Shown piece after piece: positions 38,601-47,949 of a stretch of 64,000 bases of DNA. The DNA comes from Tigriopus japonicus. Taxonomy: Eukaryota; Arthropoda; Copepoda; Harpacticoida; Harpacticidae. Each line of letters begins with the position of its first letter. The stretch's first letter is position 1. Position numbers and translations under genes: made by a program. Under the pieces are notes generated by a model that was given only the letters and a program-made list of their open reading frames with translations, did no database searches and was not told the origin of the DNA. The stretch lies in NCBI GenBank assembly GCA_010645155.1, contig JAAGOF010000251.1, forward strand, positions 862,010-926,009. The letters run 5' to 3'.

Positions 38601-40592
38601 GAACATATCAAAAATTCATTTCTTATTTTCCATTAAGTTTCTAAGAATTTTTCCGATCACCTTTAAACCGAGGTTTGTTCCTCATTGGATAAAATTTACA
38701 ATTCGTGTATGCGAAACATATGAATATAAACATTGAGAACCATTCTGGGTTGTTATTAAAGCTATTCGATTTATTACCCACTAGACATAAACTAGGGAAA
38801 TTAATTTTTTTGCCAATCAATTATTCAATCCAAGGAACGTTTCCACTATTAAGAGCTTGACAAAAGACCGGGTGAGAAAGAGCGATCAAAACATATGACC
38901 TAACAACTGGCATCAAAAAATATTGGGGTAAATAATCCTTGAGAAACAGTCCTAAAATGCTCCAAATTATATTCTCGTTTCTAGAAAATAAAAATATTGT
39001 TTCAAAATTTTAGGTAACAACAAAAGAGATACAAGAAGATGTAAATTCCTGGCGAATTTTTGAAAATTCTGATAATTTTCACTGACAATCATGAGAAGTG
39101 TCTTTTGGATGGTAACTTGAAATCCCATCTGATGCTTACTGTGAGGTTTCTTTGAAATTGCCTATTTAGTATTCATAAATCTATACACTCACCTACTTTG
39201 TAGGCAAGGATCCCGGAAATTTTATGAAATTCGAGGGGACACAAATAACATCTTGTGGATTTGAGCACAATAACTTTGCCAACATAGATATCAAAACAAT
39301 TACACTAAATCACTAACATGGATCAGATTTAATCACATGTAGAATAGCTCAGCGGGATGAAGAACTAACTTTGACGTACTGAAGATGTTTTTAAACCAAA
39401 CCACGGTGACTATCAGATTGGCGAAAAGCCGAACGACTATTTTTTTACCAATTCAAATCAAAATAATTCAGGGAAACGAGTTCTTTGTTTTTGAACAAAT
39501 CCGTACTGACGATGAGCCAAGTCTGATCATTTCTACTTTTTTTAAACCTGCTTATCCAGCCCAACCAAGACCACTCTCATTGATAGAAAATCTCGAAAAT
39601 ATACTCGTATTTCGTATTTGTTCATTCACTTATTAACACCTAACAACATTCTAATAATAACCAGATAAAACTTGCCTAAAGGCTGGACTACAAGAAAGAT
39701 TAATGTAACTAATTTTGGAGCTTATAACATTGATCATCAAGAAGCTGCTTCAAGAATGTAGTAAGAGGGTCATAGTTATTTCTCCCAGATTTTTTAGTTG
39801 AATATTGCTTCAGGCTCAAATATATGGACGTTATAATCTTTGACCGGTTTAGCCTTTTACATAGTGCAGCTGAAGGCCCAATGAAGACTAACATTACTAG
39901 TCAGCTCAGAACCCTCATCAATTTTAAGGTTCATCGCCTAGTAAACCGTAAAACGAGTAGCACCGGAATTGTTCATTGAGCAAACAAAAACAAAGAAAAC
40001 AGAACTAAAACGGCAAAAAAGTCAGAAAAATTCCGAGTTATGGAAGGACATACTTGAAAAGTGTCAAAACTATCAAGGTCAGGGAAGAAATCCCGCCAGT
40101 TAGGTGGTTAACCTAACCTTAATAATAATTACAGAAAAACATTACAACTCACCAGACCAACTTTCTTGATAGCTTTGAGTAAAAATCCATTTGGAGCTCA
40201 CCTTCTCTTTCAAAGTGATTAGAATATCTATTTGTGAGCTTCAGAAATTCTCATTAAAAAATATCTAGTCTCCGGATTTGAAATCGATCTTGCCCTTTAG
40301 GCGAAATTCAAGAAATTTAGCATAGGCTTTCGTAGAACCAGAAAAGTAGCAAGTCTTAATTAAATTAAGTGTCTTATTAAGCATCTGGAACTTGTTCTCT
40401 ACGGTAAAATTAGTCTGGAAATTAGTCTTACCGGGCTCGAGACGAGGATTTCCTTTTCTTCTTGGTCTTAACCATATCACTAGTTGAACATTGAACGGGC
40501 TCTTCATTACTAGCATCCGTTATTGACATATCATGGACACATCCGCTTTCCACTTGCTCCAAAATGCTCACAGGAGACGTGGAATGATCCAT
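10145..40592 (-). CDS. GRAMD1: Aster/GRAMD1 sterol-transfer protein, 14 coding exons
   Basis: Coding exons (minus): 40592-40432, 35189-34989, 31959-31824, 31752-31479, 31272-31169, 31059-30880, 28426-28187, 16405-16033, 15781-15620, 15458-15337, 15170-14975, 13823-13635, 11601-11177, 10375-10145. All junctions are GT-AG and all phases agree; total 2994 nt, 997 aa. The order is a low-complexity N-terminus, GRAM domain (about residues 236-345), acidic linker containing YGDELGLTTDDEDD, VASt/Aster domain (about 575-745), one transmembrane helix (about 819-840) and a proline-rich tail. Family knowledge: Aster proteins sit in the ER, bind phosphatidylserine and cholesterol at the plasma membrane through GRAM, and carry sterol in the VASt pocket. 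The protein is longer than vertebrate GRAMD1 (about 650-750 aa), mostly because of Ser/Thr-rich N-terminal exons 1-4. Introns reach 11.8 kb and hold alternative first exons and transposons. Confidence 0.9.
12817..13351 (-). CDS. Candidate alternative first exon of Aster/GRAMD1 (TM-only isoform)
   Basis: An open frame within the exon 12-13 intron. The likely start is the ATG at 13273 (MSSKRAKSVYNLNLKSEYDL), though an in-frame ATG at 13351 precedes it. It is charged and Ser-rich with no known domain. A GTAGGA donor follows 12817 (TCG G|), phase 1, which matches the phase-1 acceptor of Aster exon 13 and regenerates Glu at the junction. Joined to exons 13-14 it would give about 370 aa with the ER anchor but no GRAM or VASt domain. 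No promoter motif is clear. A separate nested gene using the in-frame stop at 12779 is the alternative. Confidence 0.45.
13635..16405 (-). CDS. GRAMD1: Aster/GRAMD1 exons 8-12: polybasic linker and VASt domain
   Basis: Exons 16405-16033, 15781-15620, 15458-15337, 15170-14975 and 13823-13635. Exon 8 encodes a Ser-rich segment with the basic run GRRKKKK and an acidic patch, EDFSEEDGDDD. Exons 9-12 build the VASt domain: DMLFTYLFTNSKFYADFH, SEWEQRSGLNDKFREVS, VHVETVNSGIPYADSFYV and a WGFVKSIIEKNTWQGLEEFY segment across the exon 11-12 junction. VASt adopts a START-like cavity that holds cholesterol. Exon 8 starts in phase 0 and exon 12 ends in phase 1, which sets which alternative first exons can join where. 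Confidence 0.9.
14030..14112. repeat. Degenerate tandem repeat of TACTTGGTACTTGAA-like units
   Basis: Variants of the words TACTTGG and TACTTGAA recur about six times in 80 bp, inside the Aster exon 11-12 intron. Units are imperfect and spacing varies, consistent with an old minisatellite. Confidence 0.4.
17207..17317 (-). CDS. Candidate alternative first exon of Aster/GRAMD1 (37 codons)
   Basis: The ATG at 17317 opens MSSSQGKRGNLRHW and runs to NPLLE, followed by a good donor GAG|GTAAAG in phase 0. Aster exon 8 has a phase-0 acceptor 0.8 kb downstream, so the junction keeps frame and would give a GRAM-less isoform with VASt and the membrane helix. The frame stays open past the donor to 16973, adding about 77 residues, so a small independent gene is also possible. 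The peptide is basic and has no recognised domain. Confidence 0.4.
18955..19554. mobile_element. hAT-like non-autonomous element with GGCAAATAAA subterminal words
   Basis: The tips are inverted: AGGGGTGCAGATTTCTGGCA at the left and, reverse-complemented at the right, CAGGGTGCAGATTTCAGGCA. Just inside, GGCAAATAAA or TGGCAAATAAA is repeated several times on the left arm, and its complement TTTATTTGCC recurs on the right. Short CAGGG-type tips and repeated subterminal words are typical of hAT elements. No transposase ORF, and no clean 8-bp target duplication seen. It sits in an Aster intron. Confidence 0.65.
20499..20650 (-). pseudogene. Decayed duplicate of the 23.1-kb alternative first exon
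   Basis: Aligned codon by codon with 22671-22830 on the same strand, this stretch keeps the exon end: AAAGGCAAGGGACCCTCTGA then T|GTAAGG, against the intact GGCAAGAGACCCTCAGAT|GTGAGT. In register, Arg CGA has become TGA and Leu CTG has become TAG; a third stop (TAA) appears where the parent reads a Phe-Lys-Arg stretch. Matching residues around these include A-Q-T-S-T-Q-N-P-D against A-K-S-T-T-Q-A-P-D. The splice donor survives while the frame is dead. The matching extends a little beyond the donor, so the copy arose as genomic DNA, not from mRNA. Confidence 0.7.
22094..22150. repeat. Remnant of an AGTGATGGAC-type hAT terminal repeat
   Basis: CCAGTGATGGACAGAGAGAA followed by CGAAACCGAAAGC. 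A matching piece lies at 34600-34640 (TAGTGATGGACCGACAGGAC then CGAAACCGAAAGC). Tips of this kind are seen in hAT elements. The other end is not identifiable with certainty, although GGTTTCGGTAAGGAGTCC near 22375 is a candidate. Confidence 0.35.
22671..23111 (-). CDS. Candidate alternative first exon of Aster/GRAMD1 (147 codons)
   Basis: Starts at ATG 23111 (MAMHVVSSMMTPVGIEI), then a Ser/Asn/Lys-rich sequence containing SLRPSRSSSDLNNSITLP and RKFKREKKRAKS, ending LLLINGKRPSD at a perfect GTGAGT donor in phase 0. Aster exon 8 also takes phase 0, so the spliced product would be about 712 aa with VASt and membrane helix but no GRAM domain. The reading frame has coding-like composition, and a duplicated, stop-riddled copy lies 2.2 kb downstream. 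No known domain was recognised. If the donor is not used, the frame ends at 22599 after 24 more residues. Confidence 0.55.
26500..26762. repeat. Dispersed repeat, copy 1 (AGATGG-GCC ends)
   Basis: Starts CTAGATGGAGCCAAAACAGG then GGCAAAGTC, and ends AGATGGCGCTGATTGTCATT. The copy at 33537-33790 has nearly the same ends and similar length. The interior is AT-rich and only loosely alike. It is probably an old non-autonomous transposon family. Confidence 0.4.
28187..28426 (-). CDS. GRAMD1: Aster/GRAMD1 exon 7: conserved acidic linker
   Basis: 80-codon exon, phase 0 at both ends. It starts FSNSKVWQLIHESYG and continues ELGLTTDDEDDYLCPLDDD, the conserved acidic stretch after the GRAM domain in GRAMD1 proteins, then a Gly/Thr/Ser-rich segment and KAMNRE at the GTGAAT donor. 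It joins exon 8 across an 11.8-kb intron that contains two alternative first exons and one dead one. Confidence 0.88.
28869..29169. mobile_element. MITE with about 50-bp terminal inverted repeats
   Basis: The left arm 28869-28917 and right arm 29119-29169 are inverted copies sharing CTGATCAGCGCCTCTTGTGG-type sequence (left TTGATCAGCGCC, right CTGATCAGCGCC), then TCAAATT and AAACAT. The spacer is about 200 bp without coding potential. Lies in the Aster exon 6-7 intron. Confidence 0.65.
30880..31959 (-). CDS. GRAMD1: Aster/GRAMD1 exons 3-6: GRAM domain
   Basis: Exons 31959-31824, 31752-31479, 31272-31169 and 31059-30880 are joined in phases 0, 1 and 0. The last three carry the GRAM domain: NPNYKSRSQTFKKIFPMVP, then NERLIVEYSCALQKDIL created across the phase-1 junction, then LCFYANIFTWETS, VIPNAIQF and KIWQNCMLEE. 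These blocks match vertebrate GRAMD1A/B/C closely. In the family this pleckstrin-like fold recognises anionic lipid and accessible cholesterol in the plasma membrane. Donors are strong (GTAAGC, GTAAGT, GTAAGA), so exon edges are well supported. Confidence 0.92.
33537..33790. repeat. Dispersed repeat, copy 2 (AGATGGCGCC ends)
   Basis: Starts CATTAGATGGCGCCACAACA then GGGGCAAAGTC and ends CTAGATGTCATTGAATGTCA. It pairs with the 26.5-kb copy through the shared ACAGGGGCAAAGTC block near one end and TGTCATTTC at the other. Lies in the Aster exon 2-3 intron. Confidence 0.4.
35190..40431 (-). other. Aster/GRAMD1 intron 1, no genes recognised
   Basis: 5.2-kb intron between coding exons 1 and 2, AT-rich. 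The ORFs in it (for example 36679-37011 and 37659-37943 on the plus strand) have no domain content and biased AT codons. A near-palindromic cluster of CTACTGCAGCAGTAG with AGTACAAGTACT lies at about 35424-35452. Nothing else stands out. Confidence 0.4.
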
Positions 40593-40640
40593 AGTGAGTT
40601 CAAACAAAGGTAGAAGAAGACTAATTAGAGAATAATCAAG

Positions 40641-40931
40641 CTAAAAGGATGTAGACCCTTTGGACTCCTCACGGCACTTCACGTCCGAGAAACAACTGCC
40701 ACAACACTCTATCAACAATGACCTCTGGCCCAAAGAGAGTTTAAAAGTCCACTTGTTCAGATGAACTCTGTATTCATTAGATTCGGCCGAGCTGCCAAAC
40801 ATCAGGGCTGCCATTGACTTTGGACAGAAAGACCAAGAATCCGCGTCCAAAAGATGCCAAGAATGGCAAGGAAATAAGTAAGAAACGTTGAAATTTATGC
40901 TAGAATTTTTGCGAGAAAGCCTGTTGAACAT
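40641..40931 (-). CDS. Possible upstream ORF in the Aster/GRAMD1 5' leader
   Basis: A 96-codon ORF on the same strand, ending 48 bases before the Aster start codon and in the same frame, separated by the TAG at 40643-40641. Its ATG lies about 30 bases downstream of the TATATAAA box, so on an unspliced leader it would be the first start codon. It has no recognised domain. A donor-like CC|GTGAGG near 40675 could remove part of it by splicing. Confidence 0.3.
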   Translation of the reverse strand: MFNRLSRKNSSINFNVSYLFPCHSWHLLDADSWSFCPKSMAALMFGSSAESNEYRVHLNKWTFKLSLGQRSLLIECCGSCFSDVKCREESKGSTSF

Positions 40932-40961
40932 CGATTCTGCGGAGAATGCATGAAATTCTGA

Positions 40962-40969
40962 TTTATATA
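40962..40969 (-). promoter_or_regulatory. TATA box for the long Aster/GRAMD1 transcript
   Basis: TATATAAA on the minus strand, 370 bp upstream of the Aster start codon. Transcription would begin near 40940. The nearby GCATTC at 40949-40944 resembles a weak initiator but sits too close for the usual spacing. The box is clear in sequence; use is inferred. Confidence 0.35.
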
Positions 40970-41904
40970 AGACGTTTGATTAAGATTCAAGTCGTATATG
41001 GTCTATAAGTTAACATTTTGGCAAGTCTGTGGGAATCAAGTGAACAGTGTGTTTAATCAGGAGGATGTTGAAGTGAAAATTGTTCTTTTCTGATAAAAAC
41101 TTGTAATTTGAGGAGTGTTATCAATGGATGAAAGCATTTCAAAGCCTGATTTTTTGCTAAGGTTTTCTTGGTTCTTCGAAATTGAAGTCGCACGGTTGAT
41201 CAAATAGCGACACTTCATTCTGGTTCATGATGACTGAATTTAGTCACCCTGACAAACAGACCTTTTGTAGCCTTGAAGAGTAGTTACGTGTATTTTTTCA
41301 ATCAAAATATGTTCCTTTGGATTATATTGTTATTTGTTCTCTTGAAATAGTAGTATTCCTACGCAAGCTCATGGTCATTTTATGATGCTTATTGATAGGA
41401 TGAAAAGAGAACGTTTAATGCCTAGATGTCGCTCATTTAATGATGCCCCTGAAATTAAGCAAATTGAAACAACTCGTTAATTCAACATAATCTTTGTGAC
41501 AATGGACAAATTCTGTTCATTCTCATATCTTACTTTCAAGAATGGAAGTAACCTTCCAGTTACATGGGATTAAATTATTGCTTGATCAAAGGTTGACATA
41601 TCTAATTCCAAACATCACCACCAGAGCAAATGATCAGCTGTCTAAACATCAACTTGGAAGTTGGAACCTATCCAAAATTTGAACTCCCATTTATTCCGTG
41701 TAAGGAAATACACTTAACTTTGCTGAAATGAAAAACTACCTATAACAATTTACCCAAAACTTATTGCTTAACCTTTCTACAACCCTCAATTCTACCACAA
41801 TCAATTTAATCACATGACATTTTTCTCCGTTTTGCTAAGGTCCAAGGTCCATTTGATCAGTACATGTCCCATAAAACAATCTTCCCCCATATCGCCATAA
41901 AACC

Positions 41905-42821
41905 ATGCTGAGCATGGCCCCCTCGAGCATCTTACGGACTTCATTGGCCTTTTGTCTTTTGTCATCCGTTTGGACGGCCAGATCACGTTCTTCGCAATCT
42001 CACGATGATAATTTTGATCTGATAATATTTGCTCAAAATTGGCCAACAACCAATTGCATCGAATGGAAGGAACGTGACAAAGAGAACACTTGCACTATTC
42101 GTGAGTTCCATGATCTATAGTAAAGTTAGATGATGGAAGGATGATCTTTGATTTTTGATAACACAGCCAAGGGCATTTGGACTGTCCATGGGATCTGGCC
42201 GACCAAAGCCAATACGATTGGTCCCAATTTCTGTGATCGCACCAAACGATTTGATCCAGCGAGTTTAGCACCCATCTTGAAAGATTTGGAAGGCCATTGG
42301 ACCAATGTTCATGCCAATACAGGGGAATACAGCTTTTGGAAACATGAATGGGAGAAGCATGGAACTTGTGCCAAGGAACTCGGAGCCTTGGACACGGAAT
42401 TCAAATACTTTAAACAAGGTTAGTCCCCTGAGACCTTTGACATGAAAACGAAACAATTAATGTTTTTCGTTTCATATTAGGAATCACATGGAACGAACAA
42501 TATCCCTTGATCACATTCCTGAATGATGCTGGTATTGTCCCCGGTCAGAAGTATACGTTCAAGGAGATATTTGAGGCCGTGAGGAATCGTTTAGGTGGAC
42601 ATCGGCCAGCCATTCAGTGCCAATATGACGATGAACACGATGTGAAGACTTTGGCCCAAATCAATATTTGCTTCGATAAGAGCCTTCAGTTGACGGATTG
42701 TGATCCCATCAAGGGTGGAGTGAATTTATTCTGCCCAAGATTTGCCAAGGAAATCTTTTATCCCGATTCCACCCGATTCAATTCCGCGCCGCTCTTCTTA
42801 TACGGTAAGGTGTTTCTGTAG
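41905..42821 (+). CDS. Secreted RNase T2 family ribonuclease
   Basis: Exons 41905-42100, 42167-42418 and 42481-42821 are joined by 66-bp and 62-bp GT-AG introns, both phase 1. The first-stop model is 262 aa. The N-terminus has a signal peptide (hydrophobic LAFCLLSSVW). Family blocks follow: FDLIIFAQNWPTTNC, conserved active-site segment I GIWTVHGIWPT (His73), and segment II FWKHEWEKHGTC (His125, Glu126, His130), then cysteines matching the T2 disulphide pattern and FYPDS, the family's usual near-terminal block. RNase T2 enzymes cleave single-stranded RNA in lysosomes or outside the cell through a 2',3'-cyclic phosphate. The last bases of exon 3 contain a good donor (TACG|GTAAGG at 42804), so the stop at 42821 may be an intron read-through; see the 45.4-kb exon. 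Confidence 0.92.
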
Positions 42822-45357
42822 TGTTTCCACCTAGAACGAGCAAATAAGATCGGATATTTTCTGGAAAAGCGCAACGTACTTAGAAGACCAAATATAAAAA
42901 GCGCAAAGAATATGATAAATTAGCTCAATATACTACATTTCGTGAATTATTGTGATCAAATAGAACCCAAAAGCGCAAAATTTGCACTAAAACGCAAGAT
43001 ATGGAGACTCTGTATTACTGACAACAGGTTATTGTGCAATAAGGCCATAGACAATAATAGAGTGCTCGAAGGCGTTGTTGTCGCACGTTTTTATGTCAGC
43101 AATCAAGTTCACTTGTAAAAGCACTTAATTAATTTAAGAGTCCTTTAAGCACAACCATTAAATAGTAAATAACGTTCAACCTTTGAGCTTTATTAAACAA
43201 AATTTCAGCTCTCACGTGTCCAAAAAACATTGAGAACTTCGAAAAGGAAGTCAAACGTTTGTGTCAGGGTGTTATTGCGGGATCTGTATTCGTAGGGTGA
43301 CCTCCCAGTCAGCTGTAAATACCAATGTCCTTTGGTATGCTCTAAGGACCGTTGGAGCACACCAAAATTGAGCCATTTTGGTGGTCTTCAGGAACACTCA
43401 GCACAGCAGTGACGTTTCAAAGGTTGTTGATTCATAGGGAGTATTGTACTTGACAACCTTCAATTGACATGATTTCACAATATTCAAACTATTTGATTTT
43501 GGTGTTTTACATTCGACCTATTATCAAGCAACATTGATATTAAGCCCTTAGATCTTTCAAAAATTTCAATGGGAACAACTCATGATGATCCTGCACAACC
43601 TCTCAACGCTTCACTTGATGGTTTCAAACCTAGAGATTGCCGTAGCTTGGAGCATATCTGAAACCCAAATATTGGGTGGCTTGAAATCGTAATTTCTTCT
43701 GGACTTGCAACGGGAAGCTTAGGCGCTTTTCCGGTTGTAGATGAGTAAGGCAACTTAATTTTTTCATCATTAAATGTTAAGAAGTACTAACAGAAAAAAA
43801 TAGTTTTTTAAGGCTTCATTATTACTTAGTGTGACCCACGGCCAAATATGATGGAGACGTGTGACAGGATGAAATTGGCGAACAATCAGACACCAAGGGT
43901 AAAAGCTTTATTTAGCAAGGCAATTGAAAGTACATACTGAAAGCACTAACATTTTCGTTAACTCTTGTTGGAAATGTCACCTGTCACCCACAACTAGAGT
44001 GTTTTCTCTATGTATGCTTCACATTTGCCTACCAATTCTATCTTGTCCTGAAACAAGCTTTATTGTTCAAATATTTGAACTTTGCAAATGATGCTAGAGC
44101 TTTTATCTATTCGTTTTCTTGAAAATGAAAGATACGTCAGAGCACTGGGTGTCTGGTGGACCAGAAGAAGCGCCTTCTGTGATAGGGAATTAGCGTCTAA
44201 TAGTTTCCTTGAGAGAGGTCATGGAAGAGAAGTGAACCTGGGACCTCTCTGTTTGCAGGAAACTGCGCTAATGGATTCAGCTGAGGGGTCTGGGGCCAAA
44301 ATGGCTAGGGATGCGTTAAAATCGAGACTAACCCTCCAAAAAACGCAATTGAAAGTTTTAAGGCCAAGTCGCTTTCTTTGGTTTGATAATCAATCGAAAC
44401 AAGAACTTTTCCCTCCCGTAACAAAGTTTAAATGTGAAACGCCCTAGCCTAAATCTGATCCATCCCTAGCGGGTTTGGCCCCAAAATCCTCAGATGCATT
44501 CGTCTGACTTCTCTCATCAAAGACGAACCACGTCTCCTCGATTTTTTCCCGCATGTTTTAAACAAAATGTCAGGTCCGCTGGAATCTATCGATACAGTGA
44601 TCTGAGAGGATTTTAGTATTGAAGAAAAACATACTATATCATTTTAAATGAAAATAAAAAAACCCCTTTTTTCACAAAAGGACAATTTGGGAGATTAAAT
44701 ACACAAAGTAAAATAATATAAAATGATATAGTTTCCCGCCTTTTGTTATCAACTGAGTATTTTAACATTTGTTGAAAGGAAATATTATTGTCAAAAAACA
44801 GAAGATATCACCGATTTTAAGAAGCAAATTCTGTCAATGATTATAGTCAATTCTCATATTTTTATGTACCTACAAAACTTTACCAAAGCAAGTCAAATTT
44901 AGAAAGAATAATTTGGATGTTGCCTTCAAATATCCTTTCAATTTTAAATGTAATCAGTCACTTTTTTCAAAAGTAATTGGATATACATGGAAAGTGTGGT
45001 ATGGAACCTCATGGAAATGATAGGATGGAAGTTCTCAAAATCAAACACATGTTGAACGATGTGTACAGTGTACTACTTCTTTGCTTTTGCAATGTATTTC
45101 ATCTAATTTATGAATCGATTAGTGAATAGGCAGGTTTGATTTTATTACAGCCTCATTGATCCATGTCTTCATCGTGGCCATAATAATTTCCAGGTTTTGA
45201 CGGTATGTGAAATCAGTTGGTAATGCCCGTCGAGCAAATGTTTTACTTCGTATTTTGGTGGCGGTCTTGGTTGAAGTCTTGTGTGGTCCCTTCCCTATAC
45301 AATGATGGATGACATTTTTCCGTGACATTTGACCTTTGGTTTATTCTAACATTTCAG
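42822..45357 (+). other. Gap or long intron downstream of the RNase T2 gene
   Basis: AT-rich stretch with no coding exon recognised. It contains the minus-oriented SINE at 44120-44295, which alone accounts for the 121-codon ORF at 44082-44447. If the 45.4-kb exon belongs to RNase T2, this is its third intron. Confidence 0.4.
44120..44295 (-). repeat. tRNA-derived SINE, copy 2
   Basis: Read on the minus strand: TTAGCGCAGTTTCCTGCAAA, then AGAGAGGTCCCAGGTTC, then TCTCAAGGAAACTATTAGAC and GCTAATT. The same blocks in the same order and spacing occur at 63770-63870 on the plus strand. TTAGCGCAGTT resembles a tRNA A box and GGTTCACTTC a degraded B box. Confidence 0.65.
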
Positions 45358-45461
45358 TGCTTTCATTGGTGGTTGTGATGATCATCTTGCCGGTTGGGTT
45401 CCAGATCATAAAACGCGTTTACCTTCATCGCCTTCGTCAATCGCTTTATCAGCCTCTATGA
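45358..45461 (+). CDS. Candidate membrane-anchor last exon of RNase T2
   Basis: A textbook acceptor (TTCTAAC branch site then ATTTCAG) precedes an exon that, joined in phase 1 to RNase T2 exon 3 at 42804, reads VLSLVVVMIILPVGFQIIKR followed by VYLHRLRQSLYQPL and a TGA stop. This is one hydrophobic helix followed by a basic tail, and AATAAA lies at 45589-45594. Phase, acceptor and poly(A) signal all fit, but a single short exon 2.55 kb away could be chance. The product would be 291 aa. Confidence 0.4.
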
Positions 45462-46215
45462 GCTCTCAATCAATTTTTTACCTCAATCAAGTGAATCAAG
45501 TGTAATTTGCCAACCTTAATCACAATTTTACACACCAAACAATTATTACGAATCATAATGATCAACCAATTGTCAATACAAGTCCAAGAATAAATACGCT
45601 GATGAATTTTGTCCATTTTCTTAACATTAAACGTGACCTTTATTGCCAAAAGCCTAAATTGTGACCTAAATTGTGATGGGGCAAATGTGACGTGAAATGA
45701 AAAAATAAAAAGCCACGATTTTTGGTTCATTTTTTGTCTTGGAGAACATCTTAGTCCATTTTTCATACTGAATGTGTAAAAGTTGTGTTGAGGCTGCTTA
45801 AATCAAAATAGGGACTTAGGACCGCTCAGGACCCAGTCAGAGCACTGCTGTGTAATGTCACTTCTTCTTACTTGCATTGACATAGCTGAAAGCAGGGTGG
45901 GCATTTTTCGACATCGAGAGAATTTTGGACACCCTAGTGTCCAAAAGTTTCCTAAAGTCTCCAAAAATCCCCAAAGGGTGTTCAAAAAATCCCCAAAAGG
46001 TGTCCAAAAAATCCCCAAAAGGTGTCCAAAAATCCCCAAAAGAAAGTTGTACAAATCAGACGAAAAACCACTTGCACTACATAAGTAATTGAATTCTAAA
46101 GAATGAATGGTTATATACTCAAACAAAAATAGTTCTATTATTAGAAACATTACTAGAAAAAAAATAAAATTTGCCATGATTACTTCATTCCTCAGTCATG
46201 AAACTATTTGCCTCA

Positions 46216-47949
46216 CACGGTGGTTAAAATTTCTGTCAAAGTGTTTGCTCAAATGCCAAGGCTTCCAATTACGATTTTTAATGTCACAGTGTCATAATGA
46301 AGATATCTTGTGAATATATACATATTAAAAGTAGCTCAAATAGCTATATTAATTCACTTAAAACCATCAAAACCAATATATTTTCCAAAACCATATTAAA
46401 AGATATTGAGAGGGTCCTTAGTTATGAGTTGATATGATATTTGATCAATATCTATTGAGCAGATTAATACCTATCATTACTTGAAGACTTTAAAATGCAT
46501 CGAATTATGCCATGAAATGCTCTGGTTATACGTTGCAGCGATTGCCAAGAAAAATAATTTACATTTTCGATGTCGCAAAAATAAATGATGATTTTTCGTT
46601 TCTCTATGATTCTGTCTTAATTGTAAGATTTATATATAATATAACTTAAAACTGACTTTAAGTGTTCACTTCTTATGAAGATTTTCCTAAATCATCTTTG
46701 ATAAGGTAAAATTACATAAATTTAAAAGTTTTTGGTGATCTGCGCATACTTGGAAAATAAACTTTTAGTACAACGTAAATTTTTGGTTCAAAAAGTGCAA
46801 CATTTGCAACAAACAGTTTGCATTGGAATTTTGCGAAAATGTGACCTTACGCCTTACAATGTTTGATAAAAGCACCAAAGAAAAAAGAATCCAAAAATAT
46901 ACCTTATAAGTAGGGACAGAAACTTAAGACGAATAAACTTATTCGTCTTTTTTCGTCTTTATTCGTCTTTTTTACCCTTATTCGTCGCGACAAATTTATT
47001 CGTCTAATTTGGATTTTATTCGTCTTTTTTCCTCTAATTAGTCAAAAATTGGAACTTTTCTTAGATTTGAAACTTTTTTCTCAAATTTGGAATCAAATAG
47101 ACACTTTTAAAAAAGTTCAACGCCAAAACTTGGGCAACAAAATATGATCCACACTTACATTTTAACTTATAGAGTTTCCAGACAAAAAGAAAGAAAATTG
47201 GATTGAAAAGCCTATCTGGCTATTGGAAGAATTAATGTCAGCAAATCTGCTTCTAAATATTGCTCTATTGAAAACGTTGAAATGAGGCCGGTTTTGAGCT
47301 CTTGTTTTAAAAAAAAAAAATTATGTTTCACTGAGCATTTCTTGCTTATTCGGCACTTTTCCGTTTGCTAACTTTGTACATTTTGCCGTTTTGCACAAGG
47401 GTGCGGCTGTTTCCCCTCAATTGGGCCACACATTTTGTCTACTTTATGGGCAGCTGTTTTAATCCTATTTACAGGCAATTCATTAGTCTTTTTTGTCGTA
47501 TTTGTCAGATTTTTTCGTCTTTTTTTGTCATATTTGTCAGGTTTTTTCGTCTTTTTTTCGTATTTGTGAGGTTTTTTCGTCTTTTTTTATCATATTTGTA
47601 AGTTTTTTCGTTTTTTTTGTCATATTTGTCAGGTTTTTACGTCTTTTTTCGTCTAATCAGGTTATTTTATTCGTCTTTTTTCGTCTAATTTGGCAGTTTT
47701 ATTCGTCTTAACTTCCTGTCTCTACTTATAAGTCAGTTTTAAGTTGCTTAAAACTCAATATCTATTAATATAGTTTGGGAAAATATATTGGTTTTAATGG
47801 TTTTAAGTGAATTAATATAGTTATTTGAGCTACTTTCAAATGTATGTATTCACAAGATATCTTCATTATGACACTCTGACATCAAAAATCGTATTTAGAA
47901 GTCTTGGCATTTGAGCAAACACTTTCATAGAGCACAACTAACCACCCTG
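46216..47949. mobile_element. Inverted-repeat element, middle layer of the nest
   Basis: Long arms face each other: about 46216-46420 and 47750-47949. Shared sequence includes GTGTTTGCTCAAATGCCAAG, AGATATCTT, TTAATTCACTTAAAACCAT, and CCAATATATTTTCC. The tips CACGGTGGTTA and CAGGGTGGTTA resemble the outer element's CAGGGTGG tip, suggesting a related family. No exact target duplication was found and no ORF of note. Confidence 0.65.
46911..47724. mobile_element. hAT-like MITE, inner layer, perfect 8-bp target duplication
   Basis: Tips are TAGGGACAGAAACTTAAGAC and, reverse-complemented, TAGAGACAGGAAGTTAAGAC. The 8-bp flanks are identical, CTTATAAG at 46903-46910 and 47725-47732. The interior is filled with ATTCGTCTTTTTT words, including a tandem array of about 28-30 bp units (TTTTTTCGTC plus ATATTTGTCAGG) at about 47495-47660. 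The 8-bp duplication and short tips place it in the hAT superfamily. It is 814 bp and non-coding. Confidence 0.8.

Noticed and set aside
44082..44447. 121-codon plus-strand ORF
   Set aside because: It is the antisense of a tRNA-derived SINE copy.
45803..46177. 124-codon minus-strand ORF with FGDF and FWTPFGDFLN repeats
   Set aside because: Repeated peptide comes from the tandem subterminal words of a hAT-like element.
47365..47711. Two Phe-rich plus-strand ORFs
   Set aside because: Translation of the TTTTTTCGTC tandem array in a MITE.
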